DNA of 7,428 nucleotides from positions 1 through 7,428 of the forward strand of contig JAFZWX010000048.1 in NCBI GenBank assembly GCA_017617145.1, in the 5' to 3' direction. The translations under genes and the position numbers were made by a program. Shown here piece after piece: positions 1-5,241 of this stretch. This stretch comes from Treponema sp. (GTDB lineage: Bacteria > Spirochaetota > Spirochaetia > Treponematales > Treponemataceae). Numbering within the stretch: the first letter of the stretch is position 1; the number at the start of each line of letters is the position of its first letter. The notes beneath the pieces are model-generated. The model saw nothing but the letters and a program-made list of their open reading frames with translations, made no database searches and was not told the origin of the DNA.

Positions 1-60
1 CCACCAAGTAACCCACCAAGTAACCGAACAAGTAACCGAACAAGTAACCGAACAAGTGGA
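1..60 (+). repeat. Five tandem 12-bp units (two variants)
   Basis: Units at 1-12 and 13-24 read CCACCAAGTAAC, units at 25-36 and 37-48 read CGAACAAGTAAC, and 49-60 is a decayed copy ending in GTGGA. The array probably continues to the left of the window. Twelve bases is a multiple of three, so gain or loss of a unit changes the length of the encoded HQVT/EQVT repeat without shifting the frame. Confidence 0.9.
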
Positions 61-79
61 TTCAGAAGAGACACTGTAA
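2..79 (+). CDS. C-terminal tail of a protein with HQVT/EQVT tetrapeptide repeats (5' end outside window)
   Basis: Reading from base 2, the frame gives HQVT twice, EQVT twice, then EQVDSEETL and a TAA at 77-79. Runs of x-Q-V-T tetrapeptides are known near the C-termini of COG2865-type putative regulators (AlbA_2 plus winged helix) and of some Fic-family proteins, where they join the main domain to a C-terminal helix-turn-helix. Here the frame stops nine residues after the last full repeat, so any such HTH would be missing and the gene may be truncated. Frame 1 is also open to about 171, but it gives a proline/serine/asparagine-rich sequence I do not recognise. Family assignment is inference from the repeat alone. 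Confidence 0.5.
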   Translation, partial: HQVTHQVTEQVTEQVTEQVDSEETL

Positions 80-134
80 ATGTCCCTTTAAGTGTCAGTC
101 GAAAAAGATTGTATACGCCAAGTTACGGCAATGT

Positions 135-239
135 TTATTCTTTTTTCAATTCTTTTTCGCTTTTTAATTGACGTAGTTCGAGTTTGGATGCTATGTAGTT
201 GTCGATGAATTTCTGATCTTCTTCTTCGAGGCAGTCATA
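135..239 (-). pseudogene. 3'-end fragment of an unidentified minus-strand gene
   Basis: On the minus strand a frame ends at TAA (135-137) and reads back through a highly charged C-terminus, including LEEEDQKFIDNYIASKLEL and ending KSEKELKKE. The composition (acidic patch, then basic helix) looks like real protein. The frame stays open to about 413 but has no ATG, and beyond about 239 it runs antisense to a clear integrase tail, so the genuine part probably ends there. I do not recognise the family. It looks like a gene cut off by the recombination event that placed the integrase tail next to it. It could also be chance coding on the opposite strand of a decayed region. Confidence 0.4.
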
Positions 240-376
240 ACCCTTTAATAGTCCAGAAGATTGCAGGACATACAAGTTTGGCAATGACGGATCATTACAC
301 AAGGGCAGCAATTCCTGAGATGGTGGAAGCTGTAAAGCCAGCGGTGGATGCGGCGAACAGGTTATTCGAGGAATAG
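221..376 (+). pseudogene. Tyrosine recombinase (phage-type integrase), C-terminal remnant
   Basis: This frame is open only from 209 and ends at TAG (374-376). It encodes the end of the catalytic domain: RGSHNPLIVQK, then GHTSLAMTDHYTR, then a helical tail finishing ANRLFEE. The GHTS...HY segment matches the second catalytic His (LGH/AGH motif) and the catalytic Tyr region of tyrosine site-specific recombinases. The R...HxxR portion, the core-binding domain and the start codon are absent, so the fragment cannot be active. Its base composition (about 58% G+C at 301-360) differs sharply from the AT-rich gene that follows, which suggests it belongs to the flanking DNA or an older element. The break with the minus-strand fragment lies around 221-239. 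Confidence 0.8.
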
Positions 377-436
377 TTGTATAGTCTGATATACAGTTTT
401 TAACAAAAATTGTTTATTAGACTATACAATTTGTAT
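377..436. promoter_or_regulatory. Probable operator: 13-bp inverted repeat and TATACA half-sites
   Basis: TTGTATAGTCTGA (377-389) and TTAGACTATACAA (417-429) form an inverted repeat with one mismatch, about four helical turns apart. The left arm is part of a smaller dyad, TGTATA-N6-TATACA (378-395). The right arm runs into ATACAA-T-TTGTAT (424-436). The right arm covers the predicted -10 of the downstream ATPase gene, so a bound dimer would block transcription. The binding protein is unknown. Confidence 0.5.
400..428 (+). promoter_or_regulatory. Promoter for the AAA ATPase gene
   Basis: TTAACA (400-405), a 17-bp spacer and TATACA (423-428) resemble a sigma-70 promoter. Transcription would start near 435, giving a leader of about 17 nt before the ATG at 452. 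This argues against the upstream in-frame TTG at 410 as the start, since it would lie upstream of the mRNA. Confidence 0.5.
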
Positions 437-451
437 TTTGTGAAGTATACT

Positions 452-1672
452 ATGGATATGATGATAGATTATACAAATCTGATTGAAATATCAGGAAAAA
501 GAATCAAAAATACAAAAGAAACTTTTATAAGGTCTATTGATAAGAAAATTAACTGGAATTCTCGATTGATTGGAATTAAAGGTTCCAGGGGATGTGGAAA
601 GACAACACTGCTTCTGCAGCATCTAAAGAACAATCATATGGAGTTAGTATTATCTGGAAAAGCTCTTTTTGTAAGCCTTGATAATATCTGGTTTACAAAA
701 AATTCATTACTTGATCTTGCTGAATCTTTCTCCAAAAACGGTGGAAAAATTCTTTATCTGGATGAAGTTCACAGATACGAAGACTGGCCGATATACATAA
801 AAAATATTTATGATGATTATCCTGAATTACAGGTTGTTTTTACAGGTTCTTCTCTCCTTAAGATTCTTGATGCACGTGCAGATTTGAGTCGTCGTGCAGT
901 AATGTATAATATGCAGGGACTTTCTTTCAGGGAGTTTTTGAATATAAAAACCGGAAATGATTTTCAGGAATTATCTTTGGAAGAAATTTTACAAAATCAT
1001 ACAAAATATGCTTTTGACATTTGCAGTAAAGTTAAACCATTTGAATATTTTGATGAATATTTACGAACAGGTTATTATCCTTTTTTTCTGGAAGGTTTGG
1101 ATACTTACTACATGAAGCTTGAAGAAATTGTAAATATGATATTGGATGTAGAGCTTCCACTTTTAAGAAAAATTGAGATAACTTATGTGCCCAAAATTAA
1201 AAAACTTTTGGCAATAATAGCTGAAAGTTCACCATTTATGCTGAATACTTCAAAATTATCTAGTGCTATGGAATTAAACAGAACTACTCTGCTTTCGTAT
1301 TTAAAGAGCCTTACAGATTCAAAATTGATTGATTCATTATTTAAGGATTTAAAAGGTGTAAGTTCTCTTCAAAAACCAGATAAAATTTTCCTTGAAAATA
1401 CAAATCTAATGTATTTATATCAGGGAGAAAAGGTTGACGAAGGAAATGTAAGGGAAACTTTCTTAGTAAACCAGCTATCGTATAATCAGACAGTAGAATT
1501 ATCCGAAATAAGTGATTTCTTTGTAAATGATAAATACACAATCGAATGTGGTGGAAAAAGTAAAACAGGTGAACAGATAAAGACTTTGGAAAATGCTTTT
1601 ATTGCTGCAGATGGAATTGAAACAGGCAGTGGTTCTAAGATTCCGCTGTGGTTATTTGGATTTTTGTATTAA
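452..1672 (+). CDS. AAA family ATPase, AAA_14 / DUF4143 type
   Basis: A 406-residue ATP-binding protein. The Walker A motif GSRGCGKT is at residues 44-51, Walker B ILYLDE at 100-105 and a sensor-like VFTGSS at 129-134. This is followed by the LSFREFL segment usual in AAA_14 proteins. A helical, winged-helix-like middle (about 265-300) precedes a DUF4143-like end with NDKYTIECGGKSKTGEQI (359-376), whose acidic residue and lysine resemble a PD-(D/E)xK-type fold. Length fits the family. The start is taken at ATG 452, with weak GAAG at 442-445; ATGs at 458 and 461 are also possible. Such ATPases are common in anaerobe genomes and mobile elements, but their substrate is unknown. Here the gene stands alone with its own promoter and an AT-rich composition. 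I infer cargo or an accessory gene and assign no specific role. Confidence 0.85.
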   Translation: MDMMIDYTNLIEISGKRIKNTKETFIRSIDKKINWNSRLIGIKGSRGCGKTTLLLQHLKNNHMELVLSGKALFVSLDNIWFTKNSLLDLAESFSKNGGKILYLDEVHRYEDWPIYIKNIYDDYPELQVVFTGSSLLKILDARADLSRRAVMYNMQGLSFREFLNIKTGNDFQELSLEEILQNHTKYAFDICSKVKPFEYFDEYLRTGYYPFFLEGLDTYYMKLEEIVNMILDVELPLLRKIEITYVPKIKKLLAIIAESSPFMLNTSKLSSAMELNRTTLLSYLKSLTDSKLIDSLFKDLKGVSSLQKPDKIFLENTNLMYLYQGEKVDEGNVRETFLVNQLSYNQTVELSEISDFFVNDKYTIECGGKSKTGEQIKTLENAFIAADGIETGSGSKIPLWLFGFLY

Positions 1673-1698
1673 TTATTCAAAAGATGCCACAAAAAAGA

Positions 1699-1736
1699 AA
1701 CGGCTTGTTGGATTACCAGCAAGCCGTTGTTGTTTT
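1699..1736. terminator. Bidirectional hairpin terminator between convergent genes
   Basis: AACGGCTTG (1699-1707) pairs perfectly with CAAGCCGTT (1720-1728). The stem extends inward through TTGG/CCAG with one G-U pair around an ATTA loop, giving about 13 bp. A T-rich tail follows on the plus strand (1729-1736) and an A-run (1691-1696) serves as the T-run for the minus strand. It sits between the ATPase stop at 1672 and the repressor stop at 1742. Confidence 0.85.
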
Positions 1737-1741
1737 AAAAG

Positions 1742-2416
1742 CTATTCTTTCTTTTCTGCTTTTTTCTTTTCGACGTATTCCAGGTGCTCGAATTCCATTA
1801 ATTGATTGAGCATATCTTTGGCTAGTTGTCTACGTTTTCCTGTAAGGTTATCTAAGCAGAATAAATCATTCAGATTCCGTTTAGCTGTATCTAAAATGTG
1901 CAGATCATTTGAATCAAATTGAGTATTATTTTTATCAATTTTATTTCCTGTCAAAAGATATTCAACAGAAATTCCTAACGAATATGCAATATTGATTAAA
2001 ACATATTCACTTATATTGATTCTTCCTTTGGCCCAATTAGATAGAACCCTGTATGTTAATTCTGGCATATTTGTAAAAAAACAAAGATGTGTTTTTTGAT
2101 TATCTGCATCAGGACTATTTGTTTTTTGGGCTAGAATTTCGTAAATCCTTTTTCGTATTTCTCGTCTCTTGCCTACAGTGGCATTATAGTCACTTACTTT
2201 ACCAACAGTATTGTCTGAGGCTAACCACTCAACTGAAACTTCAAAGAAATCTGCAATCATATCAAGAGTTTCTAGTGGGGGCAAAATGTTTTTTGATTTC
2301 CAAGAACCAACAGTACTTGAACTCAGATTTAACTTATTAGCGAATTCTTTTCGTGTTATTCCAAGTTCTTTTGAGAGTTCATCAATTTTATTTACTAAAA
2401 CTATACCATTAAACAT
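1742..2416 (-). CDS. XRE/Cro-CI family transcriptional repressor with two HTH domains
   Basis: A 224-residue DNA-binding protein. Residues about 9-67 form a typical HTH_3 domain (GITRKEFANKLNLSSSTVGSW, then PPLETLDMIADFFEVSVEWL). A second, more diverged copy lies at about 86-156 (IYEILAQ, then LSNWAKGRINISEYVLINIA and LGISVEYLLTG). The last 55 residues are helical and basic, perhaps for dimerisation. No S24 peptidase domain is present, so RecA-stimulated self-cleavage as in CI/LexA is not expected. The only ATG is at 2416, preceded by a purine run (AAAAAAAGAAA) but no good Shine-Dalgarno. It is divergent from the 2636 operon and faces a strong promoter overlapped by palindromes. The likely role is repressor of that operon and of itself. 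This is inferred from position and family. Confidence 0.85.
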   Translation of the reverse strand: MFNGIVLVNKIDELSKELGITRKEFANKLNLSSSTVGSWKSKNILPPLETLDMIADFFEVSVEWLASDNTVGKVSDYNATVGKRREIRKRIYEILAQKTNSPDADNQKTHLCFFTNMPELTYRVLSNWAKGRINISEYVLINIAYSLGISVEYLLTGNKIDKNNTQFDSNDLHILDTAKRNLNDLFCLDNLTGKRRQLAKDMLNQLMEFEHLEYVEKKKAEKKE

Positions 2417-2435
2417 TTTCTTTTTTTGAATTTAG

Positions 2436-2464
2436 TTGACAATAATAAATAATAGATATATATT
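2436..2464 (+). promoter_or_regulatory. Strong sigma-70-like promoter for the replication operon
   Basis: TTGACA (2436-2441) is a perfect -35, followed by exactly 17 bp and TATATT (2459-2464). Transcription should start near 2471, leaving a leader of about 165 nt before the ATG at 2636. On the minus strand, TTGATT (2520-2515) with TAATAT 18 bp further on is a weaker candidate for the repressor promoter. Confidence 0.75.
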
Positions 2465-2465
2465 G

Positions 2466-2503
2466 AAAACGATAATATCGAAAAATAATTATATTATCGT
2501 TTT
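2466..2503. promoter_or_regulatory. Palindromic operator over the transcription start
   Basis: AAAACGATAATAT (2466-2478) and ATATTATCGTTTT (2491-2503) are a perfect 13-bp inverted repeat with a 12-bp spacer. The left arm contains its own odd palindrome CGATAATATCG (2470-2480). The position right at the predicted start site fits the binding site of the divergent HTH repressor. Confidence 0.65.
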
Positions 2504-2571
2504 TAATAATTACTAATCAACACCTGTCAGGTTCGATGATTTGTAATTGCTTGTAATAACAAATTTTAATT

Positions 2572-2624
2572 GTCTACATATCTTGGCCCATATCCCCGAA
2601 AATGTCAACCAAGGTATGGTAGAC
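2572..2624 (+). promoter_or_regulatory. Long stem-loop in the leader, ending at the ribosome binding site (RNA regulator or oriT candidate)
   Basis: GTCTACATATCTTGG (2572-2586) pairs with CCAAGGTATGGTAGAC (2609-2624). All 15 bases of the left arm pair, with one G-U pair and one bulged G (2618), around a 22-nt loop. The Shine-Dalgarno AGGAGG (2626-2631) starts one base after the stem. In RNA this could control translation of the 2636 gene. In DNA, inverted repeats are typical of oriT, and TATCTTG (2579-2585) resembles the P-type nic core YATCCTG. The sequence does not decide between these. Confidence 0.5.
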
Positions 2625-2635
2625 TAGGAGGCAAA

Positions 2636-3034
2636 ATGCAAAACAATTATGATTTGGATCTTAAAACGATTCAGTTGCAGAATGAAAGACTTTTGAGAGA
2701 AATCTCAGAGCTTCATAAGATGTTAGAAGCACCAATAGAAAAAAGTGATGTTTCTAAAGAATTCTATACCGTACAAGAATGTGCAGAAATGAAAGGCGCG
2801 GCAAGTTTATCGTCGTATAAAGCTAATCGCTTCATGTTGCCCGGAGCTGGAAACTCAAAATATTGTGTTTATATACTAGGCCGACTTGCGTTTCCTGCTT
2901 CTGAGGTAAAACGCTGGCTTACAGTAGATGATAGTTCGTATTTGGACTATGCACGTGAATGCGGTGTTACCGTAATTCCAGAAAAGTATTTGAGGCTTGC
3001 TCAAAAAGCCAAACAAAAAGCAGGAGGCCAATAA
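2636..3034 (+). CDS. Small HTH/excisionase-like DNA-binding protein, first gene of the replication operon
   Basis: A 132-residue protein. Residues 8-32 form a leucine-containing coiled coil (LKTIQLQNERLLREISELHKM, broken here only by numbering). Residues about 42-95 resemble HTH_17/MerR-like helix-turn-helix domains (FYTVQECAEMKG, then VYILGRLAFPASEVKRWL). In such domains the last helix carries the xxxEVxRWL signature seen in excisionases and plasmid accessory proteins. The C-terminus is basic. The ATG at 2636 has AGGAGG four bases upstream; an upstream TTG frame at 2570 runs through the hairpin and is unlikely. The stop overlaps the next start (TAATG). Role is not certain: transcription/replication accessory factor or recombination directionality-type factor, and no intact integrase is present to favour the latter. 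Confidence 0.75.
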   Translation: MQNNYDLDLKTIQLQNERLLREISELHKMLEAPIEKSDVSKEFYTVQECAEMKGAASLSSYKANRFMLPGAGNSKYCVYILGRLAFPASEVKRWLTVDDSSYLDYARECGVTVIPEKYLRLAQKAKQKAGGQ

Positions 3035-3210
3035 TGAGCTTTAAACGAAGAGAGCCATCGAACGGCAATTCGATGACTCATATATCGCTTTCAAAGGTGC
3101 TTCGCAACACTTTTTTCAACGACAAAAGTACTTTATCAAATAAGTATCCTTTTGTCTATTATCAGCGTGGGAGGAACTTGTATGATAAAAAAGCCTTCAA
3201 AGAATCCTAA
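3034..3210 (+). CDS. Small hypothetical protein, 58 residues
   Basis: It starts at ATG 3034, overlapping the previous stop by one base, with AGGAGG at 3022-3027 six bases before the start. The protein is basic (MSFKRREPSNG..., several Lys/Arg throughout) with no membrane segment or domain I recognise. It overlaps the next gene by 29 nt. The coupled start and good ribosome binding site make translation likely. A short basic protein between an HTH protein and a Rep-like protein could bind DNA or regulate replication, but this is only inferred from position. Confidence 0.6.
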   Translation: MSFKRREPSNGNSMTHISLSKVLRNTFFNDKSTLSNKYPFVYYQRGRNLYDKKAFKES

Positions 3211-3541
3211 ATTCGGACAAGGATTCATCATTCATGATTGGATGATTCGTTGCTTTCATTTACAGGGAGACGCTCTTTTAATTTATGCCTATATTCACTC
3301 CTTCAGTAAAGATGGTGAAGGAAAGTATTATGGCAGTTTAAGACAATTGTCTTACTGGTGTGGTAGATCCAGACCGACTGTTATGAAAGTATTGAACAGT
3401 CTTTTAGAGAAAGAATTAATCCTAAAAGAAGAGGTACCCTATACGGGACTTAATAAAGCTCGTCATTACTGTAGATATTGGACTACTTTTTCACGGCTCT
3501 CTGAAACGGAGCAGGAGAAAATCTTATCCACAACAGTATAA
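3182..3541 (+). CDS. Winged-helix replication initiator-like protein (RepA N-terminal type)
   Basis: A 119-residue protein. The start at ATG 3182 is supported by GGGAGGA (3169-3175), six bases upstream; the frame opens earlier, at 3152, without a better site. The segment DWMIRCFHLQGDALLIYAYIHSF (20-42, shown as family-typical), then FSKDGEGKYYGSLRQLSYW and RSRPTVMKVLNSLLEKELI, matches the winged-helix proteins found in plasmids and integrative elements of anaerobes, where 'GneLliYAiIygFSqDGeg..GSl.yLa.W' precedes a recognition helix. These resemble the DNA-binding part of RepA-N initiators. There is no helicase-loading or primase domain, so it would bind the origin and rely on host DnaA or other factors. 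The gene's last codons carry the first DnaA-box-like sequence of the adjacent origin (3524-3532), which supports a role in replication. Confidence 0.75.
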   Translation: MIKKPSKNPKFGQGFIIHDWMIRCFHLQGDALLIYAYIHSFSKDGEGKYYGSLRQLSYWCGRSRPTVMKVLNSLLEKELILKEEVPYTGLNKARHYCRYWTTFSRLSETEQEKILSTTV

Positions 3542-3774
3542 AAAGCTATTACAGTTGGGAAGGAAGTTATCCACGACAGTACAAGAATCTTTACATGTTG
3601 TTATCCACGACATGTAAAATATGAATTCACAACAGTACAAATCTAGATAAAAAACATGTAAAGCTGCTTTACACAATATATATATATTATAAATAAATAT
3701 ATATAGGGTAAAAGAATTTTACCATTCAAAATTGCGGTGGATAACTCCTTGTGGAAAACTTTGATTTTTACATG
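3524..3774. other. Putative origin of vegetative replication (oriV), DnaA-dependent
   Basis: DnaA-box-like sequences occur in direct orientation at 3524-3532 (TTATCCACA, consensus), 3567-3575 and 3601-3609 (both TTATCCACG). In reverse they occur at 3736-3744 (complement TTATCCACC) and 3750-3758 (complement TTTTCCACA). Between the two groups is a 31-bp tract of only A and T (3675-3705), a natural unwinding element. It is flanked by short hairpins GTAAAG-CTG-CTTTAC (3658-3672) and GGTAAAA-GAA-TTTTACC (3707-3723). A second motif, TTTACATG, occurs at 3590 and 3767 and in reverse at 3610 and 3654. The stretch 3542-3785 has no gene. It lies between the Rep-like and ParB-like genes, the usual place for a plasmid origin. 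Confidence 0.75.
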
Positions 3775-3785
3775 GAGAATTATTT

Positions 3786-4556
3786 ATGAAGTTAGAAACA
3801 ATTACATCAAAATTTAAAGAAATGTTTTCTTCAATGAAAACAAATAAAGTGTCCTATATTGATATTGATAAAATCAATGTTGATAAAGAATTTGAAAGCA
3901 TATTTCTTCAGAAAGAAGCTGATGTCCAGAAATTGAAAGATTCTATGGCAAAGAATGGGTTTGATCCAAACTTCCCAGTAATTCTTGCTAAAGGAGTTCC
4001 AGAAGTAGATGATAAAACCATTGTAGAAGGGCATAGCCGTTTAAAAGCTGCCAGGCAATTAAATATAACGCGTATTCCATATGTCGAGAAACAGTTTTCT
4101 AGTCGTGAAGAGATTATTAGTTTTATTTACAGGATTCAGGTTGCAAGAAGAAATCTCACTGAACAGGAGCAGCTGTTATACATTCAAAAGATGACGGCCA
4201 TGAAAAATGAAAATGGTAAGCAGGTGAAGACAGATCAACAGATTGCAGATGATCTTGATATTTCTAGACGGCAAGTTTCCAAACTCAAGGAAGTGCAAAA
4301 GAAATCTGATTCAGCAACCCTTGAATCATTCATGGCCGGCCAGATATCTCTTAATGCTGCCTACAACAAGATGAAGTTTGAAGAAGTATCTGAAGCTAAG
4401 GAAAACACTACTACTTCTACTGTTGCGACAAATACAACTCCCAAGCCTCCTAAAAAGACTTACCAAGATGGTTATTCTGCAGGCATCCGTTATGCACTTC
4501 AGGAATTGTCAGCCGGAAAGACAGCTGAACAGTTATTGTCAGAATTGGCTGAATAG
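3786..4556 (+). CDS. ParB/Spo0J-family nuclease-like DNA-binding protein
   Basis: A 256-residue protein. A ParB-N domain spans about residues 22-105, with IDKINVD and then TIVEGHSRLKAARQL (78-92), the counterpart of the ParB CTP-binding GERRxxA box. A helix-turn-helix follows at about 148-172 (KTDQQIADDLDISRRQVSKL). A Thr/Pro linker (207-224) leads to a short helical end (225-256) that could dimerise. ParB proteins bind centromere-like sites and, in the classical form, clamp DNA using CTP. No ParA ATPase is adjacent, so this may be a lone ParB acting in replication control or regulation. GGAG at 3774-3777 precedes the ATG by eight bases. A TTTACATG motif sits right before the gene and could allow self-regulation. 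It heads the mobilization operon, nine bases before mobC. Confidence 0.85.
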   Translation: MKLETITSKFKEMFSSMKTNKVSYIDIDKINVDKEFESIFLQKEADVQKLKDSMAKNGFDPNFPVILAKGVPEVDDKTIVEGHSRLKAARQLNITRIPYVEKQFSSREEIISFIYRIQVARRNLTEQEQLLYIQKMTAMKNENGKQVKTDQQIADDLDISRRQVSKLKEVQKKSDSATLESFMAGQISLNAAYNKMKFEEVSEAKENTTTSTVATNTTPKPPKKTYQDGYSAGIRYALQELSAGKTAEQLLSELAE

Positions 4557-4565
4557 GGAGGCTCT

Positions 4566-4871
4566 ATGAATAAATCAAGACCGAATAAAATCACATTCAG
4601 ACTTTCTGATGTAGAGCTTAAAGCTTTCAAGCAGCGTGTGGAAAAATCTGGATATAACAATCAACAGTTTTTGGCAAAAGTTATTTTCCAAAAGCCTGTA
4701 ATTGAAAAGGAAGCCGTTAAAGCACTGATGTTTGAATTAAAAAAGCAGGGAGTGAATCTGAATCAGATTGCTCGTAGTTGTAATTCAGGAAATACTGAGT
4801 TGGAAAAACAAAGGATTTTACAAACGATTCAAAATTTGGAGGTAATTTATGGCCGTATTCAAAGCTATTAA
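4566..4871 (+). CDS. mobC: MobC-like relaxosome accessory protein
   Basis: A 101-residue protein. Residues 8-29 (ITFRLSDVELKAFKQRVEKSG) form a ribbon-helix-helix-type DNA-binding start. Residues 55-99 carry the MobC signature, ELKKQGVNLNQIARSCN followed by a helix ending EVIYGRIQS. MobC proteins bind oriT next to the relaxase and help open DNA at the nick site. The length is normal for the family. GGGAGG (4556-4561) lies four bases before the ATG and overlaps the parB stop. The 3' end overlaps the relaxase start by 23 nt, so translation of the two is probably coupled. The symbol is by family resemblance. Confidence 0.85.
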   Translation: MNKSRPNKITFRLSDVELKAFKQRVEKSGYNNQQFLAKVIFQKPVIEKEAVKALMFELKKQGVNLNQIARSCNSGNTELEKQRILQTIQNLEVIYGRIQSY

Positions 4872-5241
4872 TGTTAAGGTTGGTAAAAATGCCAATCTCA
4901 AAGGAATAATTAATTATGTTCTTAAACCTGCTAAAACAGAAGAACAATTGACAACAGGATTCTTTTGCGATGTCCCAAATGCTCTTGAGACTTTCATGGA
5001 AACAAAAAAGAATTTTAACAAATTAAAAGGTCGTCAATATTATCATTTTATGCAGAGCTTTCCCCCTATAGAAAATATTACAGCACAAAAGGCTCATGAA
5101 GCTGCAGTAAAGTTTGTTAAAAAATGTGCAAAATTCAGAGGCTTTGAAATGATTATTGTGACTCATAAAGACAGAGACCATTTACATACTCATTTCATTA
5201 TGAATAGTGTAAATTTTTATATGGCAACAAGTTTCATATAA
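4849..5241 (+). CDS. Relaxase (mobilization nuclease, MOB_P-like), N-terminal catalytic part ending at a frame break
   Basis: GGAGG (4838-4842) six bases upstream supports ATG 4849. In this frame the protein is 130 residues. Tyr at residue 23 (IINYVLKP) is the candidate nicking tyrosine. HFMQSFPP at about 66-73 is typical of the family. THKDRDHLHTHFIMNSVNF at about 105-123 contains the three-histidine metal site (H-x-H-x-H with preceding HxD) of PF03432 relaxases. After VNF the family normally continues with a GKKFHITxKEL-like segment. That segment is encoded in the -1 frame from 5217, while this frame runs on only as YMATSFI and stops in 5239-5241. The joined product would be 391 residues, normal for a small mobilizable element. 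The break is either a mutation, a missing T in the T5 run, or programmed frameshifting. Confidence 0.85.
   Translation: MAVFKAINVKVGKNANLKGIINYVLKPAKTEEQLTTGFFCDVPNALETFMETKKNFNKLKGRQYYHFMQSFPPIENITAQKAHEAAVKFVKKCAKFRGFEMIIVTHKDRDHLHTHFIMNSVNFYMATSFI

Noticed and set aside
410..451. Upstream TTG start extending the ATPase by 14 residues
   Set aside because: It lies within the predicted promoter and operator, upstream of the likely transcription start, and has no ribosome binding site.
2570..2635. Upstream TTG start extending the 132-residue protein by 22 residues
   Set aside because: It would be translated through the leader stem-loop. ATG 2636 has a perfect AGGAGG.
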